From Phycisphaerae bacterium (GTDB lineage Bacteria; Planctomycetota; Phycisphaerae; UBA1845; PWPN01), in assembly GCA_012729395.1 (NCBI GenBank), contig JAAYDF010000171.1, forward strand, positions 1 through 44,041: a stretch of 44,041 bases of DNA, written 5' to 3'. Position 1 is the stretch's first letter; each line of letters opens with the position of its first letter. The notes under the pieces are model-generated. The model was given only the letters and a program-made list of their open reading frames with translations, was not told where the DNA came from and did not search any database. Below, piece by piece: positions 25,684 through 34,900 of this stretch. Made by a program: the position numbers and the translations under genes.

Positions 25684-26685
25684 TTACGGCCTTGCCGGGC
25701 CGCGTCGGCCTTCCCAGCCGCGCTCATCGCGAGGTCCGGGGCCCGGCCGATCCCAATCCCTGCCGGGTCCACCGAGTCGCGGACAATCCATCCCCTGCCA
25801 GCCGAACCCACCGCCCGGGCGACCGAATCCATAGGAATCTCTCGGCCCCGCGCCTTCCATCTGATCACGGTCCTCCATCCACGGACAGGGCCCCAGGCCA
25901 CGGCCCATTCGAGGCCTCAGGCCCCACCCCGGCCCCATTCCAAAGCCGGCATCTGGCCCGAGGCCCCATTGTGGTCCGGCCTGTCGGTTGCCGCGCCGGA
26001 GCTGAGCCCACGGCCGGCTCGCTTGACGGCCGCCACGCAATCCCTCTGCCCCCTGCCTTCCCGAACGAAGCGACCTACGGGTCTCCATGCGATCCCGCTG
26101 CCCTGCCCGCGGTCGATCGCCGAGCGCACGCTCTTTCATTCCCTCGCGAGGGCCTTCGCCTCTCTGTCGCAGACCGCGTTCGAGCCGCTCGCGCTGAGGC
26201 CGACCTTCTTGCATCTGGCCGGGTTCATCCCGCCCTCGCATCCGTTCACCCGTCATGGGCGGAAGTGGTTCCTTGAGATCGCGTCCAGGTTCCCGCTCTT
26301 GCATCATCTCACGTACACATTTTTCCACCATCTGGCGGATTCGCCTCTCCATTCCATCGCGCTGGGTTGCATCAGCGGCCGGCCCCTCGGGCCCGGGCCT
26401 GGGCTCAGAGGCCACACGCCGCGCGGGTGCCGCCGCCGGAAGATCTTCCGCCTGGCGCATCCGCTGCATCACCCGTGGCGCAAAGGCCTGGAACTCCTCC
26501 GGATCGATGAGCCCGTCTCCATTCCTGTCCATGTTCTGGAAGATCTGTTCTCCTCGCTCGGCTGCCGGCGGTGGGCCGGCCTGTCTACCCGCCGGCCGCT
26601 CAGGTCCCTCGGCCGCCCATCCCACGGACGCCATGCACAATGCCAAGCCCGCCACACACACGCACATCCGGTTTTTTCGGAACAT
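25684..26685 (-). CDS. Secreted EF-hand protein with Arg/Gly-rich low-complexity tail
   Basis: The protein is about 333 aa. The ATG at 26685 has GGAGAG upstream and gives a signal peptide, MFRKNRMCVCVAGLALCMAS to VGWAAE. One canonical EF-hand loop, DRNGDGLIDPEE (ligands D53, N55, D57, E64), predicts calcium binding. The remainder is rich in Arg, Gly, Pro, Met and Glu with repeated RGQ/GPG-type segments and no other domain; GFGMGPGWG-like runs mark the C-terminal third. Such secreted EF-hand proteins are common in Planctomycetota, but the role is unknown. Confidence 0.75.
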   Translation of the reverse strand: MFRKNRMCVCVAGLALCMASVGWAAEGPERPAGRQAGPPPAAERGEQIFQNMDRNGDGLIDPEEFQAFAPRVMQRMRQAEDLPAAAPARRVASEPRPGPEGPAADATQRDGMERRIRQMVEKCVREMMQEREPGRDLKEPLPPMTGERMRGRDEPGQMQEGRPQRERLERGLRQRGEGPREGMKERALGDRPRAGQRDRMETRRSLRSGRQGAEGLRGGRQASRPWAQLRRGNRQAGPQWGLGPDAGFGMGPGWGLRPRMGRGLGPCPWMEDRDQMEGAGPRDSYGFGRPGGGFGWQGMDCPRLGGPGRDWDRPGPGPRDERGWEGRRGPARP

Positions 26686-27093
26686 CACAATCTCTCCATT
26701 CACGAAGGTCCACGATACTCGCTCCCGAGGCCTCACCACCGACCTCGGCAGCGGTGGAGTCCTCTACGGACATGAGGTGAAACGGTCAATCGCCCGGTTT
26801 TATTGCCGGGAACGTCACGTCAAGCCGACATGCCCTCCGGAGCGATCAGGCAATCGGACAGGAAGGAGGGTCATGATCCCAAGAATGCAGGTCGAGCATG
26901 CAGGACACCACGCGGCATGATGTCGCGGGTGTTGAGATTCACGAGGCATTCATCGGTCATCGCGGGCCATGCACGCCGGTCGCCACGGCTCGGCTGTCTT
27001 CGAGGCTGAGCTCGCCGAAGTCAGCGGGTGACCGCTACGGGTGCGGGGTGACCGCTGCGCGTGATCGCGGGATGCGCGCCGGTTGGTTTCGGA
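26686..27093. other. Gene-free region with degenerate family-A REP
   Basis: No gene is seen in these 408 bases. A broken REP lies at 26976-27040: CCGGTCGCCACGG (26976-26988) and GTGACCGCTACGG (27028-27040) are the two ends of the family-A palindrome, separated by about 38 unrelated bases. A further partial copy (GTGACCGCTGCG) follows at about 27049-27060, just before the deacetylase stop codon. The rest is unremarkable leader sequence of the EF-hand gene. Confidence 0.6.
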
Positions 27094-28047
27094 TCAGCCC
27101 TTGCCGCCCAGCGCTTCGACATGTGCTTGCGTACAATCCGCCAAAGCTTCGAGGTGGTATCCGCCCTCGACGACGGTCACGAGTCGGCCGCCGCAGAGCG
27201 ACTCGGCCAGCGCACGGGTCTCGCGCGTCATCCACGCAAAAGACTCTGTCTGGAGGTTGATCTGGGCCAGTGGGTCACAGACGTGGGCGTCAAAGCCCGT
27301 CGAGACCAGGATGAACTCGGGTTTGAACTTGCTGATGGCCGGCAACACCTGCAAGTCAAACGCTTCGCGATACTCGTCGTCGCTCGATCCAGGCATGAGG
27401 GGGATGTTCATCGTCGCGTTGACTCCATCGCCAACCCCCGTTTCCTGGGCGAATCCGGTTCCTGGGAACAGGGTGTAGGGGTGCTGATGCAGGCTGATGA
27501 ACAACAGGTCGGGGTCGGCCTCGAAATGATGCTGCGTTCCATTGCCGTGGTGGACATCCCAGTCGAGGATGACCAGTCGCTGGAGGCCGTACCGGACGCG
27601 CAGATACTCGGCCCCGATGGCGATGTTGTTGAAGAAGCAGAATCCCATGGCGGCGCGGTACTCGGCATGGTGTCCGGGAGGCCTGACAGGACAGAAGGCG
27701 TTGACGCACCGGCCGGCCATGACCTGGTCGACGGCCGCGACCACGGCGCCGGCTGCCAGCCGAGCCGCGTCGAAGCTGATCGGGCAGATGGCACAATCGG
27801 ACGTGTCGATCGAGTGTCGTCCTTGTTCGCACGCCTCTTGGAAGCGGCCGATGTATTCGCCCGCGTGCACCCGCTCGACGAGGCTCAGGTCGACAGGCTC
27901 CGGAGTAATGACCCGGCAGCGAGTCAGCAGCCCCGTACTCGCAAGTCGATCGTGAATGCTTTGCAGACGCTCGGCGCGTTCAGGATGATGCGGCCCAGTG
28001 TCGTGCTGTAAGAAGACGTCCGACCAGACAATGCCGGTGTGATTCAT
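27094..28047 (-). CDS. HDAC-superfamily (class II-type) deacetylase
   Basis: The protein has 317 aa, full length for the bacterial acetoin-utilisation/HDAC family. Motifs are complete: HPERAERL near the N-terminus, RPPGHHAE (H126, H127), GFCFFNN, LDWDVHHGNGT (zinc ligands D164, H166), STGFDAH (D253), and VEGGYH with the late Tyr. It removes acetyl groups from lysine, polyamine or small-molecule substrates; the substrate cannot be deduced. The -10 box reaches to within 7 bases of the ATG and no Shine-Dalgarno exists, so the mRNA is probably leaderless. The secreted prenyltransferase-repeat gene ends 121 bases upstream on the same strand. Confidence 0.92.
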   Translation of the reverse strand: MNHTGIVWSDVFLQHDTGPHHPERAERLQSIHDRLASTGLLTRCRVITPEPVDLSLVERVHAGEYIGRFQEACEQGRHSIDTSDCAICPISFDAARLAAGAVVAAVDQVMAGRCVNAFCPVRPPGHHAEYRAAMGFCFFNNIAIGAEYLRVRYGLQRLVILDWDVHHGNGTQHHFEADPDLLFISLHQHPYTLFPGTGFAQETGVGDGVNATMNIPLMPGSSDDEYREAFDLQVLPAISKFKPEFILVSTGFDAHVCDPLAQINLQTESFAWMTRETRALAESLCGGRLVTVVEGGYHLEALADCTQAHVEALGGKG

Positions 28048-28053
28048 GATCGC

Positions 28054-28084
28054 ATTATAGTAAGCGCCCGGTTGCGAGGGTCAA
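28054..28084 (-). promoter_or_regulatory. Promoter of the HDAC-like gene, predicted leaderless transcript
   Basis: On the minus strand TTGACC (28084-28079) is followed by TACTAT (28062-28057; spacer 16) or TATAAT (28059-28054; spacer 19). Transcription would start at or within about 5 bases of the ATG at 28047. Confidence 0.6.
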
Positions 28085-28168
28085 AGAGCGGCGGGGACGT
28101 GCTGGCGACACGCGATCCGTGACCGAAGGGCGTGCGTCAGCGGCTGGACAGTGGTGATACGGACCGAT

Positions 28169-29419
28169 TCACCGGGCCTGCGTCGCCGGGACATGCCCCG
28201 GGGGCGACTCATGCAAAGCCGTCTGCAACGCGACGATGGCATACGCGGTGACCAGATCGGGGCTTCCCTCGTACCACCGGTCGGCCTCGTTGATCCAACT
28301 GCCGTCGGCACGCTGGCGTCGCAACAGGGCGGCACACAGATCGCCCCGCCAGTCGTGGGCGACGCCCGCCGCGTCGGTCACCTTGGGCTCGCCCCAGGCA
28401 AGCAGGGCCTTGGCGAATGTATGGTAGTAATAGTACAGACCCTCCTGTGTCTGGCTTTCGGGCATATTGGGGTTGGAGTCCAGCGTGTAGTGCCGCCCGA
28501 TCCATTCCCATGCCGCCCGCACCCGCGGGTCTTCGCGATCCACGCGAGCATAGAGCATGCTCTTGAAGCCGGCGTAGGTCATCGACCCGTAGGAGCGAAG
28601 GCGGACGCGCCCGTCGACCTCGATCGTCCCCGCCTTGCTCTCGCCGTCGTTGGCCGGCGAGTAGATGAACCCGCCGTCGCCCCCTTCCCGGGCGAAGGGC
28701 TGATCGTTCGTGCGGCTGAGCATCTGGCAGCGTGCGATGAAAACCAGGGCCCGCTGAAACGCGGGATCGTCGGCGGGCAAGCCGCTGGCGTACAAAGCCT
28801 CGATCATCATGTGGGTATTGGACAGGTCGGGCCGGCGTCCACGTCCATAACCCGCCCCGCCATACCACGCATGGTCCTTGTCGATCGGCCGGCCGTCGTC
28901 GTCCTTGCGGTTCTCGGTCCACTGTTCGTTGGTCAGGAACTTCTGCGCCCCGCGGATCACGGCCACCTGTTGGGGGTCCTTCAAGTCCGCCAGCATGGTC
29001 AGAACGATACTCGTGGTGTAGTTGGCGTATCCCGTCTGCGGGTTGTAGATGCCGCCGTCGGGCTGGCGGAATCGCAAAACGCAGGCGACGGCCCGCCGGG
29101 TGATCTCGTGACGCGATCCGTAGTTTGGGTGACAGATGAACCCTCTAGCTACCAGAGCGGTAATAGCCGGGTCGGATCCGGGAAACGGGCCGGCCCAGCC
29201 GCCGTCCTCGGCCTGCCGTTCGGCAAGAAAGACCATCGCTCGATCGATCGCCTCCGCGACCTGGAGCCTCGGTATCGAGGGTGCCTGCTCGCGGCCCTCA
29301 TCGCCAACGGCCCGCGTCGCCGCGGCCCCTGTATCCGCGGCGGCTACGTCCACACGCGTTCCGCCCGAGAGGAGCAGAGCTGCGCCACCCACGACGGCCG
29401 AAAGAATCAATGACCGCAT
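28169..29419 (-). CDS. Secreted prenyltransferase/squalene-oxidase-repeat protein
   Basis: The protein has 416 aa. The ATG has GAGGAGG 8 bases upstream and opens a signal peptide (MRSLILSAVVGGAALLLSGG). Several alpha/alpha-barrel repeats carry the QxxDGGW-type motif: RQAEDGGWAGPF, RQPDGGIYNPQ, GGDGGFIYSP and RQRADGSWINEADRW, plus NTHMMIEALYASGL. These are the repeats of terpene cyclases and prenyltransferases, but no DxDD or other cyclase motif is seen. A non-catalytic exported barrel protein is therefore more likely; this type is common in Planctomycetota. A large hairpin repeat lies between it and the upstream EF-G-like gene. Confidence 0.82.
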   Translation of the reverse strand: MRSLILSAVVGGAALLLSGGTRVDVAAADTGAAATRAVGDEGREQAPSIPRLQVAEAIDRAMVFLAERQAEDGGWAGPFPGSDPAITALVARGFICHPNYGSRHEITRRAVACVLRFRQPDGGIYNPQTGYANYTTSIVLTMLADLKDPQQVAVIRGAQKFLTNEQWTENRKDDDGRPIDKDHAWYGGAGYGRGRRPDLSNTHMMIEALYASGLPADDPAFQRALVFIARCQMLSRTNDQPFAREGGDGGFIYSPANDGESKAGTIEVDGRVRLRSYGSMTYAGFKSMLYARVDREDPRVRAAWEWIGRHYTLDSNPNMPESQTQEGLYYYYHTFAKALLAWGEPKVTDAAGVAHDWRGDLCAALLRRQRADGSWINEADRWYEGSPDLVTAYAIVALQTALHESPPGHVPATQAR

Positions 29420-29492
29420 CGTGCAGACCTCCTCGATGCGCCAGGATCAGCTGAGGCCAAGATACTCTTCAAAAGATCTAACAACCAGCAAG

Positions 29493-29546
29493 GCCGCGAC
29501 GGTAAGGGAGCGGAGTCCGCGAATACCGCTCCCTTACGGTCGCGGC
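29493..29546. repeat. Family-C REP: long hairpin around CGGTAAGGGAGCGG
   Basis: Arms of about 21 nt (29493-29513 and 29526-29546) fold with one mismatched position around a 12-nt loop; the stem includes GGTAAGGGAGCGG against CCGCTCCCTTAC. It sits 51 bases after the EF-G-like stop and before the next gene on the same strand, so it may terminate or stabilise that mRNA. Confidence 0.75.
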
Positions 29547-29596
29547 TCTGTTCGGCGCGGCTCAGTCCGGAGCGCTCCTGCGCTCGACACGCCGTC

Positions 29597-31633
29597 TCAG
29601 TGTGCGGCCCGAGCCTCTTCGCGAGCCTTCTTGGCCGCCTCGACAATCTGCTGCTGCACGTTGGCCGGCACCTGCTCGTAGTGCGACAATTCCATGGAGT
29701 AGCTGCCCTGGCCGCCGGTAATGCTCGATATCCGCGAGTGATAATCCGACATCTCGGACAACGGCACACGAGCGCTGATCACGCTCAGCCCGCCGGGCAG
29801 CATCTCCTGGCCCTCGGGCCGGCCGCGACGAGACGCCAGGTCGCCCTGGATATCGCCCACCTTGTCGTTGGGTACCGTGACTTCGAGCCGCACGATGGGC
29901 TCGAGCAGCACCGGCTTGCACATCATGAACGCCTTCTTGAAGGCCTCGCGTCCCGCGATCTGGAAGGCGATGTCCTTGCTGTCCACCGGGTGGGTCTTGC
30001 CGTCCGCGAGCCGCACGATCACGTCGACCACCGGATAGCCCGCGACCACGCCCTCCTTGAGCTGCGACTGGACACCCTTGTCCACGCTCGGCCGGAAGGA
30101 CTGATCGATCGACCCACCGAAGATCTCATCCACGAACTCATAACCCTTGCCTCGTTCGTTGGGCTCGACGTGGATGATGACCCGACCGAACTGCCCCGCG
30201 CCGCCGGACTGCTTCTTGTGCGTGTACTCGACGTCGCGCGCGCTGCCGGTGATGGTCTCGCGATAGGGGATCTTGGGCGGCTTGGTCTCGACTTCGAGCT
30301 TGAAGTGGTGTTGCATCCGGGAGAGGATCGTCCGCAGATGCAGATCGCCGATACCGTGGATGACCAACTCGCTGGTGACCGGATCGCGGTCGGCCAGGAA
30401 GCAGGGGTCTTCCTCGGTGAATTTCGCCAGAGCTCCGCTCACCTTGTCCGCGTCGCCGCGGCTCTTGGGCATGATCGCCAGGGCGAACATGGGATGCGGA
30501 AACTTGGGCATCTCGATCGTACCGCCGTCGCCGACGTGGAGCACATCGCCGATCCGCGTATCGAGTTTAGCCATGGCCACGATATCACCGGCGATGGCCT
30601 CGCCGATCTCGGGGTGCTCGGCACCCTGAAGCTTATAGAGCTGCCCGGGGCGCTGCGGCTTGCGCTCATCGCCGATGTGGATCGACCCGTCCGATCGCAG
30701 CGTACCGCTGTGCACGCGGCAAATGGTGTATTTGATGTTGCTGCGCGGGTCGGCAAAGATCTTGAACACTTGCCCGATGAACCGACCTGCCGGGTCGGGC
30801 TCAATCGGCGTGCTTTTGTCACCCTCGACCAACGCACGGCGAAACCCTTCCGCCGGGGACGGGCAGTAATCCGCGACGATATCGAGCAGTTCCTGCACCC
30901 CGACCTCGCCCCGGGCGTTGGTGAAGAGAATCGGGACGAACGAACCCGCGGCGATCGCCTTGCTGATCACGCCGGACAGCCTTGCCGGATCGATTTCGCC
31001 TTTTTCGAGGTACTCCTCCATGAGTGCTTCGTCCGCCTCGACGATCCGCTCGATCAGGGCGGTGTGGGTATCCGCCACGCTGCCGACGTCGGCCGACCCG
31101 TCGCTGTGGGCGAAGCAGTTGATGACCCCGCCACCTTTGTTGGTCGGCAGGTTCATCGGCTGGCACTCCTGCCCGAAGAGCTCCTGTAACCCGGCAATCA
31201 GACCCGCCAAATCAAGGTTGGAGTCGATCTTGTTGACCACCAGGATCCGGCCGATGCCGTAGCTCTTGGCCCGCTCCATCATCCGTCGGGTGTTGACCTC
31301 GATGCCCGCCGTGGCGGAGACCACGCAAACCGCGGTCTCCACACCCGCCAGCGCGGCAATGGCCGGCCCGGCAAAGTCCGGGGCCCCAGGGGTATCGATC
31401 ACGTTGATCTGCTTGCCCTTCACCGTGACGTGGCACAGGGCAGAGTCGATCGAGCACGCACGCGTCTTGGCCTCATCGGTGAAGTCCAGGTGGCTGCTCT
31501 GCGTATTCACATCACCCAACCGGTTGGTAACCCCCGTCACATGGAGAATGGCATCCGCCAACGAGGTCTTGCCCGACGATTGATGTCCCACCAGGGCGAT
31601 GTTACGAATGTCTGCGGTACTGTAACTGGCCAT
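29597..31633 (-). CDS. Elongation factor G-like GTPase (EF-G2 type)
   Basis: The protein is about 678 aa. The ATG at 31633 (MASYSTADIRN) has GGAGG 6 bases upstream. All EF-G domains appear present: GTPase, domain II, and domains III-V ending in SEMSDYHSRISSITGGQGSYSMELSHYEQVP. G motifs are G1 GHQSSGKTS (16-24), G3 DTPGAPDF (80-87) and G4 NKID (134-137). Canonical EF-G has AHIDAGKTT and DTPGHVDF; here the catalytic His is Ala84. This places it with EF-G paralogues rather than the main translocase, whose gene would lie elsewhere. The paralogue may act in recycling or in a stress response. Confidence 0.88.
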   Translation of the reverse strand: MASYSTADIRNIALVGHQSSGKTSLADAILHVTGVTNRLGDVNTQSSHLDFTDEAKTRACSIDSALCHVTVKGKQINVIDTPGAPDFAGPAIAALAGVETAVCVVSATAGIEVNTRRMMERAKSYGIGRILVVNKIDSNLDLAGLIAGLQELFGQECQPMNLPTNKGGGVINCFAHSDGSADVGSVADTHTALIERIVEADEALMEEYLEKGEIDPARLSGVISKAIAAGSFVPILFTNARGEVGVQELLDIVADYCPSPAEGFRRALVEGDKSTPIEPDPAGRFIGQVFKIFADPRSNIKYTICRVHSGTLRSDGSIHIGDERKPQRPGQLYKLQGAEHPEIGEAIAGDIVAMAKLDTRIGDVLHVGDGGTIEMPKFPHPMFALAIMPKSRGDADKVSGALAKFTEEDPCFLADRDPVTSELVIHGIGDLHLRTILSRMQHHFKLEVETKPPKIPYRETITGSARDVEYTHKKQSGGAGQFGRVIIHVEPNERGKGYEFVDEIFGGSIDQSFRPSVDKGVQSQLKEGVVAGYPVVDVIVRLADGKTHPVDSKDIAFQIAGREAFKKAFMMCKPVLLEPIVRLEVTVPNDKVGDIQGDLASRRGRPEGQEMLPGGLSVISARVPLSEMSDYHSRISSITGGQGSYSMELSHYEQVPANVQQQIVEAAKKAREEARAAH

Positions 31634-31686
31634 GCCGTCCTCCACGAATGGTTGGTGCCGAACACGTCGTCGGCCGTAACCGCGCT

Positions 31687-31714
31687 ATTGTATGGAGTTT
31701 TGGCGGCCGAACAA
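31687..31714 (-). promoter_or_regulatory. Promoter of the EF-G-like gene
   Basis: On the minus strand TTGTTC (31714-31709) and TACAAT (31692-31687) are 16 bases apart. The transcript would start near 31681 with a leader of about 48 bases. Confidence 0.55.
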
Positions 31715-31996
31715 GGGCCGGAGAGCCCCCACCGAGCGGCGCCAGGTGCATCCATCGAACCGTGGCGGCTGGCGGGGCTGGCACGCGCCGTCGTGTGCCA
31801 CTGCTGTATCAGCGTGCCTGTCCCAAGAAGAACACCGCTCACAGAGCAATGCCACACGGATCAGGCCTGCCCCTCAACAAAAGATGCACCCCGAGCGGCC
31901 TCTCGATCCGCCGCTTGGCGAATGGGCGTGGAAGCGATAATGGCCCCCGGTGGTGCGTGCGCGAGCCCGCCCGTGCTCCACTCATCTTGCCGGCTT
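31715..31996. other. Gene-free stretch upstream of the EF-G-like gene
   Basis: I find no gene, RNA or repeat here. Together with the promoter segment it makes a 363-base gap between the 1074-aa gene and the EF-G-like gene, which are therefore probably separate transcription units. Confidence 0.5.
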
Positions 31997-34900
31997 TCAA
32001 CCGTCGAAGAAGTCCCACCAGCCGGTATGGGTGAGGATTCGCCGCCCACGGATGATGTGCTTGCGTACCTCTGGATCGAGATCCTGGATGGTCTGGAGCG
32101 AAGACTTGAACAGCTCGCCCTTGTATCCCCCGCGTTTCAGCAGGGAGAACAGATCATAGGCCCGATCAAACGTCTCGGGGCAGGCGGTTTTGGCCACGGT
32201 GTAGTCGAAGATGACCAAGTCGTGGTAGCCCCTCAGTGGGCCCGCGAGCAGCTCAGCCTGGCTGCGAATCCGATAACTGCCCAGTCCGAACAACTGCGAG
32301 ACCGCCTCCATGAAAGCGTCTCCGTAAATCGCCTGCATCCGCAGGTAGTGGTTGGCCACATCCCGCCGCAACGACCCCAACTCATCCGTTGACAGCGATC
32401 TGATCTTGTGCAGGCCAAGCAGATTGGGCGGTGCCACCGCCAGGAACTGTTCCGCAAAATCCAACGGGACCAGTTCCTCGCCAAGTTGGTCGATCATCTC
32501 GACCAGCCGTTGCAGAGCGAACTGGCCCGGCGAATTGTGCAACGCCACCAGGATGCGATCGGGATCGTTCCAGTGAGCCATGTTCCGCAAGGCCATGTTC
32601 GGCGAATCGAAGAACTCGTCGTCGTACTCCAGCAGCGAACGCACCTCCACCATGAATCGGCTGCGGTAGCGCGAGGCAAGCGGCTGCTGGGAACCCGGGG
32701 AGTTATTGATGATCACGCGGTTCATGAGCAGACGCGTCATCGCGGTCTCATGAACATCCAGGTCGACGGTACCCAGCAGACTGTTTGGGTTAATCAGCTC
32801 GAACGGCTTCTTCACCCGGTCGCTCTGCAGCGTATCGAACATGAGCCCGACCCGCAGCTTGGCCAGTCGCTCCAGCGGATGCTCCGAACTGGACAGAAAG
32901 GGCAGATCGACCGCGCTGTGCGGCCGACGCCCCAACGGCAAGGTGAAGTAGCCGAGGTGACGCCCCTCATCGCGATCCCGCTGCTCTCGCTCCGCCGTTG
33001 GAAACCGCACCCGAATCACCAGGTGGGTCATTGTCTTCTCTTCCTCTGAACTCTCCCCCTTGCGAACCCCGGTCAGGGGAGAGGTGCCTTCCGCTCCGCT
33101 CGACGCCTTGGTGAAGAATGAGGAAATCGGCGTCACGACGTTGGGTTGGACCTCCGTGGTGAACGAGGTCAGGTCGTTCGCGTCCCCCAACTCGGTAGTG
33201 CCCGGGACACGGACGATGTTACCCTGGCTGGAGTAGAAGTTGAGCTTGATCCGCGAGTTCTGTTCCTTCTTCTCGATCCCGGCATCCTCCAGAGCGATCA
33301 TGGCGCGTCGGTCGTGAATGTCCTCGTAAATCGCCGCCAGGCTGCCCGACCGAATCGGCATGGTTCGGTACCCCTCGTACAGCGGTTCGGCCTCTCGCTC
33401 GAAGTCCTCCAGCGTCGGTGCCTCAACCAGCCGGGCCTTGACCTGGTTGGAGACCCGTGGGTCACGAAGCAACATAGTCAGGAGGACGCGAGCCCGGATC
33501 AGTCGCCGCTCCTCCTGCGTTAGATCGGTCGACGAGCCGGGGATCGGCTCGATCTCAAAATCCTGGATGATCAGCCAAGTGCCCGCCGTGGCCGACAGCC
33601 GGACCACTACCCCGCTATCCCCGGTGACCACGATCTCCTGGTTCTGCTGAGAAATCAGGGCGGCGATGCCCTTGAAGGTCCTCGCTGCCGGGCCGACCGG
33701 CACGGTGAAGTCAGATGGCGCATCGGTCTTCTTGATCTTATGAACGATCAGGTTGCGCTCGATGCGGTCCCAGAACTCGCGAAGGCTGTCTACCACATCG
33801 AGCGACAGCGTATGCGCCAGGCCATCCGGGCCGATGTAACTGAAACCATAGGATTGCTGACGGCCATCGAAGAAGATATCGTCGGCACCCACGGAGAAAT
33901 CGCCGCCCACGGTCGTCGAATCTCGGTCTACCTGAGCAGCCCCAAGCGTCAGCGGCGGCAACTGCAAAGCAGGTGAGCCGACCGGCAAGGCGCCTGAATC
34001 GACTCCCCGAAGGTTCGCCACCGCCAGTTGCCGGTTGGCCACCGCCAACAGTGAGTTGACCGAGAACTGCCTGATCGCTCGGTCGGTCGCCGCTCCACGT
34101 CGCATGTCGTGCACGCCCTGCGAGAGCACGCTGAGTCGAGAGGCGATGGCCCCGTTGATGATGTCGCGATCCGTGAGCCGAACTGCCTCGATGCTGATGA
34201 TATGATCCTCGGCCATGCGTTGTTCGAGGCGATCCGCCTGATCGAGGAAGCTTTCCATCATCGGCAGGGGCAGGAGAAGCTCCACGTCGCGCAGATCCGC
34301 GTCGAAGTGAATGCCCGGGGTTTCTCTGGAGCTTGGGGGCGAGAAGCCGGCCAGTTCGATCTCGCGGTTGATCTCGTCGACCAGCGGTTTGAGCCGGGCG
34401 ATGAACTCGCCCTCGCGAACCACGTAACTGAACCGTCGCGATTCTTTGGCCCAGTTAGGTGTGCCTTCGTAGACGTTCCGGGCCGAGTCGTAAATGCCCA
34501 GGGCTCGCCCGATCCGCTGCCGAGCGGCCTCGCGCGCCGCCGCCGCCGCTGCCGCCTGCTGTTCGCGAACAGCTGCCGCCTCAGCGCCCTGTTGCTGAGC
34601 CACCCGCACCTGGGCAACTTCCGCTTCCGCCAAGGCGTGCTTATGCACAGCGGAACGCCGATCCGCCGCCGGATCCCCACTGTCCAGCAGCAGCCGGGCA
34701 GTCTGCACCGCCCGGATCCCAATCTGCAGGAACGCTTCCTCGTCCAGATCATGCACGAGAAAGCCCAGAACCTCGTACACCGGGCCATCGTAAACCGGTG
34801 GAGCCAAGTCCGGCACTTGGAGCTGGATCCGCTCTTCGGGCGGAACCGGCTGAATAATCACGTCTCGCGACGGATCGAATCCCTTGCCATGCTCCTCGGT

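Noticed and set aside
28169-29419. A squalene-hopene cyclase
   Set aside because: The repeats fit, but the protein is short, exported, and lacks the DxDD catalytic motif.
29600-31189. A 529-codon plus-strand open frame opposite the EF-G-like gene
   Set aside because: It is antisense to an unambiguous GTPase gene and has shadow-like composition.
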